From: an uncultured Planctomycetaceae bacterium
GTDB taxonomy: Bacteria; Planctomycetota; Planctomycetia; Pirellulales; Thermoguttaceae
NCBI GenBank assembly: GCA_946408825.1
Contig: CAMJTU010000021.1
Coordinates: forward strand, 1 to 64,000
Length of the DNA stretch: 64,000 bases
Direction: 5' to 3'
The position numbers were made by a program, and so were the translations under genes. The stretch's first letter is position 1, and each line of letters opens with the position of its first letter. The notes under the pieces are model-generated. The model saw nothing but the letters and a program-made list of their open reading frames with translations. It ran no database searches and had not been told where the DNA came from. Shown here one piece after another: positions 9,453 through 17,191 of this stretch.

Positions 9453-11174
9453 CTAGCGCGTGAGGATCGGCTCGATCCAGATCGAGTGATCGCTGCGATT
9501 GCCGTCGCCGCCGTCTTCCGTAACGAGTTCCAGCGTATTGACGCCTTCGACGTCGATCTCCGCGTCGCGACGAACGTGGTCCTTCACGAGCGCCGAACGG
9601 AAGAGTTCCTTTCCGTCGCCCTTGACGACGAAGACGACCGAGCCGGTTCCGCCGTCTTGGAGCCCGTACGCCGTCTTGAGCGTCTTCCATTTCCCGTCGA
9701 GTTTCGTCGTAACGGAACTCGGCGCGTGGGCGCAGATTCCGTTCGCATAGCCGCGCCCTTCGAGTTGAAGCAGCGACCCGTCGAAGAAGGAGCCGGTCGT
9801 CATCCGCGACCAGCCGACCTTCTGCGATTCAAACTTCGCGTAGTCGAGATAAAACTGCTTGTATTCCTCCGGAATATCGCCGGGACGCAGCGGCTCCTGC
9901 TTCGCTGAAATTAAGACCTCGCATATGCTTCGCATCTCGGGATTCTTTCGGAATCGCTCAGTCGCCATTTTGTCGAGCGCAGCCTTGTCGCCTTTCTGGA
10001 GCGCGCGAGAAATCGCGTCGAGATCGAACTTGCGCGTAATCGGGTCGAATTCGCCCTCTTTGCCGTTCGGGTTGTACGAAACGCGGAACAACATCGTCGT
10101 CCCGACGTCAGAAACGGCGGCGACGCGCAGTTCCGACGGCTCCGGCGCGACCTCGGTGAGGTCGAGTTCAAACGAGCCGTCTTCTTTCGGTTGAACCGTC
10201 CACGTCTTCGCGTCGTAATCGGAGCCGCGCGCGTCGCGATCCTCGTAGAAAACGAGCGCGAGCGGCATGACCTTCGCTTCGAGTTTGCCCGTAAATTTCA
10301 CGACGTTTTCCGAGACGCGGCTCGGCGTCAAATCGACGAGCGAGATCGCGTCGTCGCGACGCTGCGGCTCGCGTCCGTTGATCGCCGGGACGACGGAGAG
10401 GCGCAGCGCCTCGGAATAGGTCAGGAACGCGCCCTTCCCTTCGCCGCGCAGTTCGCGTCCGAACGTGTGGTTGCCGCCGCCCATGAGCGCGAAGCCGAGT
10501 TCGCGATTCTCCGTCGCGAGTTCGCAGTCGTGCGGCAACGTCAGCGCGTGCCCGAGCTCATGCGCGATCCCGCCGATATAGTGCGAGTTGAACTCGCCGA
10601 TAGAACACGGACGATGATAATATCCGCCCGGCTCCTTGCTCGAGAGCTTCTCCGGGTCGAGCATAGGATCGTCGTAGAAGGTTCCCGCGCCGTAGAAGGG
10701 CGTTCCCATCCCGACGAAAGAGCCGACCTCGGTCGCCTTTCCGTCTTCCCATTTCAGCCCCTGTTGGAAGATCGCGACGACCTCTTTATTGACGTCGATC
10801 CCCTGCTTCGCAAGTTCCTCGCCGCAAATTTTACGCACTTCCCAGAAGGATTCGCGACCGTAATCTTCCAGTTTGCCCGGCGCGTTGACCTCGTAGAGCT
10901 TGAGTTTGCCCGGTTCGGTCGTCTCGAGTCCGAAGGTCATGGAGTCGCCGAAGCCGTTGCGCTCCATTTCGGAACGGTAGAACTCCTGAACGTACGCCAT
11001 CACGCGATAGAGCCGCTCGGCGCGGTCCGGGTTCGGCTCGCAGTCGGAGGGCGAGAAGTAAACGCACTTCAACGGGCGCGCGGATCCCGTCGGCTCGCCC
11101 GCGTCGGCGCGGACGACGAGCGCCGCGACGACCGCGACGGCGACGAGGCAAAGTAACGACGTTTTCTTCGACAT
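9453..11174 (-). CDS. Secreted metzincin-like zinc metallopeptidase with C-terminal NPCBM domain
   Basis: AAGGAG precedes the ATG. A signal peptide covers about residues 1-25. The zinc site is HELGHALTLPHD: His205, Glu206, His209 and His215 have metzincin spacing, but the usual Gly at the eighth position is Thr. A Met-turn-like FALMGGGN follows at residues 228-235. Residues from about 440 to the end resemble an NPCBM/NEW2 carbohydrate-binding domain (ANGICAHAPSSVTTKL, then a terminal WIEPIL). It may cleave glycoproteins after docking on glycan, such as mucin; this is inference. No operon partner is evident; the small membrane gene upstream lies on the same strand after a 156-base gap. Confidence 0.8.
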   Translation of the reverse strand: MSKKTSLLCLVAVAVVAALVVRADAGEPTGSARPLKCVYFSPSDCEPNPDRAERLYRVMAYVQEFYRSEMERNGFGDSMTFGLETTEPGKLKLYEVNAPGKLEDYGRESFWEVRKICGEELAKQGIDVNKEVVAIFQQGLKWEDGKATEVGSFVGMGTPFYGAGTFYDDPMLDPEKLSSKEPGGYYHRPCSIGEFNSHYIGGIAHELGHALTLPHDCELATENRELGFALMGGGNHTFGRELRGEGKGAFLTYSEALRLSVVPAINGREPQRRDDAISLVDLTPSRVSENVVKFTGKLEAKVMPLALVFYEDRDARGSDYDAKTWTVQPKEDGSFELDLTEVAPEPSELRVAAVSDVGTTMLFRVSYNPNGKEGEFDPITRKFDLDAISRALQKGDKAALDKMATERFRKNPEMRSICEVLISAKQEPLRPGDIPEEYKQFYLDYAKFESQKVGWSRMTTGSFFDGSLLQLEGRGYANGICAHAPSSVTTKLDGKWKTLKTAYGLQDGGTGSVVFVVKGDGKELFRSALVKDHVRRDAEIDVEGVNTLELVTEDGGDGNRSDHSIWIEPILTR

Positions 11175-11330
11175 GGTTCTTTCTTCTCCTTATGGATTCT
11201 TCGCGTCGCGCGGAGGACGAAACGCGACCGGCTCGATTACAGACGAAGCGATTCAGCCCGACCGAAAGACGGTCGAACGCGTCGCAAGCGACGATTGTAC
11301 CGCGCCGGAACGCGAAATTCAAGCGCCGCG

Positions 11331-11729
11331 TCATACGCTCATCGCCAATGTCCAACTTTCATAGGTCGGATAATACGCCAAAGCCAGATCCGCAATCATC
11401 AGAAACCAGATCTGCCTACGATCTCCAAATGACCGTATTCTGATCAGCGTCCCTACTAACGATAGAAACGCAACTCCAATTCCAGGAAAAACGATCGTTT
11501 CATAACCTATATAGGATCGACCTGTTAATGCGACAACGTTGAAAATGAAAAGATGCAATGCAATCAGCGAAAGGAGAATCGTCATAGCAATACGGAACCA
11601 TTTAGGTTTCAACAACGTCACGATCAAGACGCCGATACAGTACGGTATCGGAATAACCGCAAAAATAGAAAACAGGGGAAAAATCAAAAGATAATACACG
11701 AAAAAACAGTCTTCGAACATCGAACGCAA
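11331..11729 (-). CDS. Small four-helix integral membrane protein, paralogue 3 of a tandem trio
   Basis: The protein has about four hydrophobic segments. The start is TTG at 11729 with GAGGAAGAA just upstream; an ATG three codons further in (11720) is the alternative. A positional match to the next two genes is plain: ILITLLK/R-type turn then RIAMTILLSL in the second loop, and LIRIRSFG before the last helix. The family is unknown to me. It is more AT-rich than the flanking genes. Last gene of the trio in transcription order. Confidence 0.7.
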   Translation of the reverse strand: MRSMFEDCFFVYYLLIFPLFSIFAVIPIPYCIGVLIVTLLKPKWFRIAMTILLSLIALHLFIFNVVALTGRSYIGYETIVFPGIGVAFLSLVGTLIRIRSFGDRRQIWFLMIADLALAYYPTYESWTLAMSV

Positions 11730-11751
11730 TTCTTCCTCTATTCAGTTCGAC

Positions 11752-11776
11752 AAAACGTAAAAGAACCTGAAGGTTC
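11752..11776 (-). terminator. Possible short intrinsic terminator inside the membrane-protein trio
   Basis: On the minus strand GAACC-UUCA-GGUUC is followed by TTTTACGTTTT (plus-strand hairpin 11763-11776). The stem is only 5 bp, so it may attenuate rather than stop transcription between the second and third gene. Confidence 0.4.
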
Positions 11777-11940
11777 AAACGGAGTTAGCGCGTCTTTCTA
11801 AATTATTCTTCGCGCCGACGAAACGAAATCGCTCGAAAAACCGTGCAAAAGGGCGGCGACGAGCGCAATCTTTTTCTTCATTTTTGAAAGAGTATAATTC
11901 TTTGATTCATTAGATCCAGACCGCGATAATAGACGCCCCG

Positions 11941-12342
11941 TCATTGGCATAACATATTTATTCCATAATCGTAAAGGACGAAATAAAGATCGACGATATT
12001 AACAACTATTAGCGCGATAACCCGACGCCAAGGTTTCTCAAAAAAGACGCGTATCCGAATCAACGACGATATTATTAGTAACGTGGTTACGCATACCTCG
12101 ATATATTCAAATACGAGCAAATATTTCCAGTCGTCGTTTATCTGGATAACAACAGCCAAAGCCGTAGCGGTTATGGCGTTGAACGTCAACGCTACCGTCG
12201 CCATATTTCGATAGTTTTCCGATCCTGAAAACGTCATCACACATACGGCGATATGAGGAAGATATCCTAAAAAGAATCCAAACGCAAAAGTAAAGAACAA
12301 CGCACAGAAAACGAATTCGACGGGTCCCAATGTCGTATCCAT
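11941..12342 (-). CDS. Small four-helix integral membrane protein, paralogue 2 of a tandem trio
   Basis: 133 residues with four hydrophobic helices. AAAGGA precedes the ATG at a rather long distance. It shares layout with its neighbours: a P-H-I-A-V motif at the start of helix 2, the N-Y-R-N-M-A loop, and SLIRIRVF before helix 4. It is the most divergent of the three. No catalytic residues are seen; function unknown. The gap to the next gene upstream (12393) is 50 bases, so the first two members are probably co-transcribed. Confidence 0.7.
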   Translation of the reverse strand: MDTTLGPVEFVFCALFFTFAFGFFLGYLPHIAVCVMTFSGSENYRNMATVALTFNAITATALAVVIQINDDWKYLLVFEYIEVCVTTLLIISSLIRIRVFFEKPWRRVIALIVVNIVDLYFVLYDYGINMLCQ

Positions 12343-12392
12343 ATTGTTCTCATTCCTTTCAAATCTAACGACTTGAATCTATCGCTACACGC

Positions 12393-12761
12393 TCATAGGT
12401 AAAATTTCAGAAAGATCCATCTAAGGGCCGCGACGTCTATGATCATCAATACGACGATAAACGTCAGCCATATTTTGGGAAAGCGCCAAACTCGAATCAA
12501 CAAGGAGATTAATAACATCGTCGTGAAACCTATGAAATTAAAATACTCCAACCTTATCGCGCGACAAAAACCTAAAAGAATAGATATAAGGAATATTGTA
12601 TTTAACGATAAAAATATCGTCATAACGATGCGATAAACCTTTTCTTTTAATAATGTTATCAAAATAATTGCAATGTAAGAAATATAACTCGTAAGCGAAT
12701 TTATTGCAAGCGAAATGAAAAATAATAGGGGAACAATGAACTCGACTGATTCGACCGACAT
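12393..12761 (-). CDS. Small four-helix integral membrane protein, paralogue 1 of a tandem trio
   Basis: 122 residues, four hydrophobic helices, very AT-rich. The stretch IILITLLKEKVYRIVMTIF matches VLIVTLLKPKWFRIAMTIL in the gene at 11331 closely, and LLIRVWRFPK matches LIRIRSFGDR. It is first in transcription order. No known family is recognised. The 256 bases upstream (12762-13017) hold no gene; they contain a weak inverted repeat (12989-13006) just after the biotin operon end. Confidence 0.7.
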   Translation of the reverse strand: MSVESVEFIVPLLFFISLAINSLTSYISYIAIILITLLKEKVYRIVMTIFLSLNTIFLISILLGFCRAIRLEYFNFIGFTTMLLISLLIRVWRFPKIWLTFIVVLMIIDVAALRWIFLKFYL

Positions 12762-13017
12762 TTTCCGTCAATTCCCTCTAAGACAAGGCGAGAAATTGAA
12801 AACCCAAGGGGCGAAATATTGACGCTCTTGAATTTTCGCGCTGGGCGCGATCCTATGACAAGCGCGCGACGCGCTATTCATGAAGAAGCTCCCAACTTAC
12901 CGACGAACAACCCAGTCCGATTCTACGCGATAAGCTAACGCGGTTCAAGTCACTTGCAGAAAACGTTCGCAAATCGTAGAAATAACCCGTCGTTCTTTCA
13001 AACGACGCGCGCTTAAA

Positions 13018-14226
13018 TCAACGCGCGAACCATTCCTTCATCGTCGCGATAACGCGAACGAGTTCCTCCTCTTCGATCACGTAAGGAACCATGGCGTAAA
13101 GACACGTCGAGAAGGGGCGGCTGAAGATTCCGCGTTCGTAGGCGAATTCGCGGTAGCCGTCGAGCGTCTCGGGCTTGTCGACCTCGACGCAGGCGCAGCC
13201 TCCGAGAACGCGAACGTCTTTGATTCGCGGATCGTCCAGCGTGGCAAGCTCCGCCAGTTCGCGCTTCTGAATCGCTTCAATCCGTTTAATCTTCGAGAGA
13301 TAATCGTCGCGCTCGAAGATTTCGATCGATTTCAGCGCCGCCGCGCATACAAGGGGCGACCCCATAAACGTCGGTCCGTGCATCAACGCCCAGTCGTCGC
13401 GATCGCCCCAGAATCCGTCGAAAACCTTCTTGCGCGCCGCCGTGACCGCGCAACCGATATAGCCGCCCGTAAATCCCTTGCCGAGAACACAGATATCGGG
13501 CAGAACAAGATCGGAGACGAATCGATTTCCCGTGCGCCCCATCCCCGTCGCGACTTCGTCGAAGACGAGGAGGACGTCGTATTCGTCGCAAAGTTCCCGC
13601 GCCCGGCGTAGAAACGCGACGTCGTACATTTTCATCCCCCCCGCGCCTTGCAGGAGCGGTTCGACGATCAGACAGTTCAAGCGCTCGCCCAGACGTTCAA
13701 ACGCCGCCTCCAGCGCGGGAATCTCCGTCGGAATATGCTCCACGCCGCGCCGCGCGCCGAGCGCGTCGAGGATGAAATGATACTCCGGGTCGTCCCCGAC
13801 CTCCATCGTCCGGAACGTGTCGCCGTGATACGCGTGATTCAGCGCCAAGACGGTCGTCCGATTCTTCTCGCCGCGATTCACATAATACTGGAGCGCCATC
13901 TTCAGCGCGACTTCGACCCCGACGCTCCCGGAGTCGGAGAAGAAAAAGTAATTCAAATCGCCCGGCAGCCACGATTCCAACTTCGCCGACAGTTTTTCCA
14001 CCGGCTCGTGCGACAGCCCGGCGAGCATGACGTGAGAAAGTTTCGACGCCTGCTCCCGAATCGCTTCGACCATCTCCGGATGACGGTACCCGTGGATCAA
14101 CGCCCACCATGAGGAGATCGAATCGATCAATTCACGCTCGGGCGTTCGCAGATAGACGCCTTCGGCGTCGACGATTCGCCAAGGTTCGGGCATATTCTTC
14201 ATCTGAACGTAAGGGCGCCATATCAT
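13018..14226 (-). CDS. bioA: Adenosylmethionine-8-amino-7-oxononanoate aminotransferase
   Basis: The ATG at 14226 is chosen: it follows GGAG and gives the family's N-terminus MIWRPYVQMKN, 402 residues, the usual length. The longer in-frame extension to 14586 overlaps bioD and is not credible. PLP-enzyme marks are LVFDEVATGMGRTG and the lysine-bearing LGKGFTGGYIG. It makes 7,8-diaminopelargonate from 7-keto-8-aminopelargonate and SAM in biotin synthesis. It is the last gene of birA-bioB-bioD-bioA, 44 bases after bioD. Confidence 0.95.
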   Translation of the reverse strand: MIWRPYVQMKNMPEPWRIVDAEGVYLRTPERELIDSISSWWALIHGYRHPEMVEAIREQASKLSHVMLAGLSHEPVEKLSAKLESWLPGDLNYFFFSDSGSVGVEVALKMALQYYVNRGEKNRTTVLALNHAYHGDTFRTMEVGDDPEYHFILDALGARRGVEHIPTEIPALEAAFERLGERLNCLIVEPLLQGAGGMKMYDVAFLRRARELCDEYDVLLVFDEVATGMGRTGNRFVSDLVLPDICVLGKGFTGGYIGCAVTAARKKVFDGFWGDRDDWALMHGPTFMGSPLVCAAALKSIEIFERDDYLSKIKRIEAIQKRELAELATLDDPRIKDVRVLGGCACVEVDKPETLDGYREFAYERGIFSRPFSTCLYAMVPYVIEEEELVRVIATMKEWFAR

Positions 14227-14270
14227 CAGTTGAGTCTCCGGCGAGTAAAACGCGACAAACGGGTAAGAGA

Positions 14271-14954
14271 TTAGGCGAAGAAAGAGCGCAAAAGGTCGGG
14301 CGCGACGTCGAGATTCTCGCCCCCTTCGGGAACGCGCGCGACGATCGGCGCGTCGGCGAGCGCGGCGCACATCCGCGCGGAATCTTCCTGCATCGCGTTC
14401 CCCGACCAGCGGTTGAGAACGATCCCGCGAAGGGGAATCTCCCGCGCGCGCAGCGTCCATGCGGTCAGCGCGACGGCGTTGATCGTCCCGAGGGTCGATC
14501 GGGCGACAAGAAGGCACGGGCAATTCCATTTCTGAATCAAATCGACGAAAAGGAGCCGTTCTTCGTCGTCGAAACGAAGGGGACACGCGAGTCCCCCGGC
14601 GCCTTCGATCACGACATATTCATACTCCGCGTCGAGCCGTTTGAGCGCGTCTTCCGCGACGTTTGCGTCGAAGGGACGATTCTCCCACCGCGCGGCGAGA
14701 TGCGGCGAGACGGCGGCGCGATAGAGAAAAGGACACGTCGTCGCAAGGGGCTGGCTCGAGCCGGCAAGTCGCGTCGCCTCGAGCGGGTCGCCCGGAATCA
14801 ACGCGCCGTCCGCGTCGACTTCGTTTCCGCTCGCCGCCGGTTTGAAATACGCCGTCTTCGCGCCCGACTCCAAAAGTTTTTTGACGATTAACCCCGCGAT
14901 CCGCGTCTTGCCGACCTCGGTGTCCGTTCCGATAATAAAAAGTTTCTTACTCAT
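14271..14954 (-). CDS. bioD: ATP-dependent dethiobiotin synthetase
   Basis: The ATG at 14954 gives the standard N-terminus with the P-loop GTDTEVGKT at residues 9-17; a TTG five codons upstream is an alternative. VIEGAGGLACPL and the later GTINAVALTAWTLR match the family. The enzyme closes the ureido ring of dethiobiotin from diaminopelargonate, CO2 and ATP. Third gene of the operon, 28 bases after bioB. Confidence 0.95.
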   Translation of the reverse strand: MSKKLFIIGTDTEVGKTRIAGLIVKKLLESGAKTAYFKPAASGNEVDADGALIPGDPLEATRLAGSSQPLATTCPFLYRAAVSPHLAARWENRPFDANVAEDALKRLDAEYEYVVIEGAGGLACPLRFDDEERLLFVDLIQKWNCPCLLVARSTLGTINAVALTAWTLRAREIPLRGIVLNRWSGNAMQEDSARMCAALADAPIVARVPEGGENLDVAPDLLRSFFA

Positions 14955-14982
14955 TCGCTGTTCTTTCAAGGTGAAAAGCCGT

Positions 14983-15978
14983 TTAGTCGCGACAGAGTTT
15001 CGGCTCGTAGCCCATGTCTTTAATGACGCGCAGATCGGACGCGATCGCGATTCCCGACGTCGTGAGCATGTCGCCAGTAATCGTCGCGTTGGCGCCCGAA
15101 AGAAAACAGCCGAATCCGGAGTCGCTCAGCAGTCCGCGTCCGCCGGCGAGTCGAAGGGACGCGTCGGGCAGGAGGAATCGGTAAATCGCGACGATCCGTT
15201 TCGCGTCCGCGCTCGTAAGGGGACGAAGATCGGCGTTCGCGAGGGGCGTTCCGGGGATCGCGTTTAAAATATTGATCGGAACGCTTTTGACCTCGAGTTC
15301 GCGGAGCGTAAGCGCCATGTCGATTCGATCTTCCGGCGTCTCGCCGAGCCCGAAGATTCCGCCGCTGCACAGCGTCATCCCGGCGCGACGCGCGGCGCGG
15401 AGCGCGTCGAGTTTCTGATCGTAGGTATGCGTCGTGCAGATTTGGGGGAAGAAACGCCGCGACGTTTCGAGGTTGTTGTGAATCCGCGTCACGCCGGCGG
15501 CGCGCAGTCGCGAATACTCGTCCTCGGTCAGCAGTCCAAGGGAACCGCAAACGGCGATTCCGACCTCGTCGCGAATCCGCCGCGCCGCCTCGCAAAGGAC
15601 GTCGATTTCGCTCGCGTTAAGGCGACGCCCCGACGTGACGAACGAAAAACGCAGGACGCCCTTCTCCGCGTCCTTCTTCGCCGCCGCGACCAGCGTTTCG
15701 ACCGGAAGAATCGGATGCTCGTCGCATTTCGTCGCGTAATGCGCGGACTGAGCGCAGAATTTACAGTCTTCGGAACACCGACCGCTCTTCGCGTTGACGA
15801 TTGAACAGAGATCGAAATCGCGCTTGCAGAATCGTTCGCGAATCTCGTTCGCAGCGACGGTCAGTTCGTCGAGCGGCGCGTCGTAAAGTTCGAGCGCCTC
15901 CTCGCGCGTCGTCTCGCCGCCGTTTAAAACCTTGCGCGCCAGTTCTTTCGCCAGTCCCATTCTATCGATCGCGGACAT
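14983..15978 (-). CDS. bioB: Biotin synthase
   Basis: The radical-SAM cysteines are C68, C72 and C75 (GRCSEDCKFCAQ). Further BioB marks include ETSRRFFPQICTTHTYD, GGIFGLGETPEDRI and NILNAIPGTPLAN. It inserts sulfur into dethiobiotin, using a [4Fe-4S] and a [2Fe-2S] cluster. 331 residues is normal. It lies 18 bases after birA. Confidence 0.96.
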   Translation of the reverse strand: MSAIDRMGLAKELARKVLNGGETTREEALELYDAPLDELTVAANEIRERFCKRDFDLCSIVNAKSGRCSEDCKFCAQSAHYATKCDEHPILPVETLVAAAKKDAEKGVLRFSFVTSGRRLNASEIDVLCEAARRIRDEVGIAVCGSLGLLTEDEYSRLRAAGVTRIHNNLETSRRFFPQICTTHTYDQKLDALRAARRAGMTLCSGGIFGLGETPEDRIDMALTLRELEVKSVPINILNAIPGTPLANADLRPLTSADAKRIVAIYRFLLPDASLRLAGGRGLLSDSGFGCFLSGANATITGDMLTTSGIAIASDLRVIKDMGYEPKLCRD

Positions 15979-15996
15979 TCGTCGCCTCCTTTCCTC

Positions 15997-16983
15997 TCAT
16001 TCGCGTTTTCCGTCGGGACGAACGCTAATCTCGCCGGTAGAAAGAGATTCGCGCGTCCCGTCGGGATATTCGACAATCAGCCGGTATTCGTCGTCGACGT
16101 CGATAATCTTCGCGCGGCGTTTTTTCGCGCCGAAGAGAACGTCCCCTTCCCGTCCCTGCGCGAGGAGTCGCCGACGGTATTCCCTTAAGTCGTCCTCCGC
16201 GTCGTTTGCGAGTCGCCGTCGCGTAAAGCGGTTCAAAAATTCGGCGGCGAAACGGTTCAAACGCCCGCCCTGCTTTTCGTCGAAAACGAAGCCCGCGATT
16301 CCACGCAGCTCGCTCGGAGTCCCTTCCTTCGGACGGTACAGATTGACGCCGACGCCGACGACCGCGTGCTCGACGAGCCCGTTCTCCAGTCCGATCTGCG
16401 CCTCCGTCATGATCCCGCAAACTTTCAAGCCGTCGATCATGACGTCGTTGACCCATTTGATTCGCGGCGATTTCGAGGACGTCGCTTCAATCGCCTCGCA
16501 AACCGCGAGCGCCGCCGTCGTCGTATATCGGATCGCAATCGCCGCCGGCGTCTCCGACGGACGCAGCAGCATGCTCAGATACAATCCCGACTCCGGCGAA
16601 AAGAACCGTCGCCCGCGCCGTCCGCGCCCCCCCGTCTGACGCCGCGCGATTAACACGCGTCCGTCCGACGCCCCGCGCTCCGCCGCTTCGCGAAGGTCGA
16701 GATTCGTCGAGCCCGTCTCGTCCACGATCTCAACCGAAAGACCCGCGCAATCGGCGTTCAAGAGCTTCTCGATTCCTTCCAGCGTCAGCGCGTCCGAATC
16801 GGCCGCGAGCCGATACCCGCGGTTCCGAACCGACGTAATCTCATACCCGCGCGCGCGCAGCGCTTTCACGCGGTTCCAAACCGTCGCTCGCGTGACGCCA
16901 AGCTCTCGGGAAAGCTCTTCCCCAGAACAGAATTCGCCGCGTCGCGCTTCGAGATAATCCAACACCGATTTTTTCGCGTTCAT
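15997..16983 (-). CDS. birA: Bifunctional biotin operon repressor / biotin-protein ligase
   Basis: GGAGG precedes the ATG. Residues 1-60 are a winged helix (GEELSRELGVTRATVWNRVK), and the ligase domain has the biotinyl-AMP loop GRGRRGR at residues 119-125 and KWVNDVMIDG. It attaches biotin to carboxyl carriers and, through the HTH, should repress the operon it heads. A candidate operator and promoter lie directly upstream, giving an autoregulated birA-bioB-bioD-bioA unit. bioF and the pimeloyl genes are not in the window. Confidence 0.95.
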   Translation of the reverse strand: MNAKKSVLDYLEARRGEFCSGEELSRELGVTRATVWNRVKALRARGYEITSVRNRGYRLAADSDALTLEGIEKLLNADCAGLSVEIVDETGSTNLDLREAAERGASDGRVLIARRQTGGRGRRGRRFFSPESGLYLSMLLRPSETPAAIAIRYTTTAALAVCEAIEATSSKSPRIKWVNDVMIDGLKVCGIMTEAQIGLENGLVEHAVVGVGVNLYRPKEGTPSELRGIAGFVFDEKQGGRLNRFAAEFLNRFTRRRLANDAEDDLREYRRRLLAQGREGDVLFGAKKRRAKIIDVDDEYRLIVEYPDGTRESLSTGEISVRPDGKRE

Positions 16984-17002
16984 AACGAAACCTCCGCCTG
17001 CG

Positions 17003-17030
17003 ATTGTAAAGGGACGACGATAATTGTCAA
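17003..17030 (-). promoter_or_regulatory. Promoter of the biotin operon
   Basis: Read on the minus strand: TTGACA (17025-17030), a 16-base spacer and TACAAT (17003-17008), about 20 bases before the birA start. The leader is very short, with GGAGG inside it. Confidence 0.75.
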
Positions 17031-17056
17031 GTATTTTTGAATATTAATTTGACAAT
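17023..17056. promoter_or_regulatory. Candidate BirA operator
   Basis: ATTGTCAA (17023-17030) and TTGACAAT (17049-17056) are perfect inverted half-sites. Counting ten-base half-sites ATTGTCAAGT and ATTTGACAAT, the spacer is 14 bases, the architecture of known bacterial BirA sites (TTGTAAAC, about 14-16 bases, GTTTACAA). The proximal half covers the -35 box of the birA promoter, so binding would block transcription. Confidence 0.75.
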
Positions 17057-17103
17057 GATCCGCGTTGAAAAAGATCAAAGAGCACAAGACGCCTCCTCGC
17101 GAG

Positions 17104-17132
17104 TTGAATCGCGCCGCCGCCGACTGTATAAT
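17104..17132 (+). promoter_or_regulatory. Promoter of the LRR_5 protein gene
   Basis: TTGAAT (17104-17109), 17 bases, TATAAT (17127-17132), about 60 bases before the start at 17192. It is divergent from the biotin operon promoter. Confidence 0.7.
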
Positions 17133-17191
17133 GACGGCGACTCTCGCGGCGTTTATCGTCGATTTCCCCATGTAGAATACGAGGTTCCGTT

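Noticed and set aside
14227..14586. N-terminal extension of bioA
   Set aside because: It overlaps bioD in another frame and is arginine-rich antisense-like sequence; the ATG at 14226 has a ribosome binding site and the family N-terminus.
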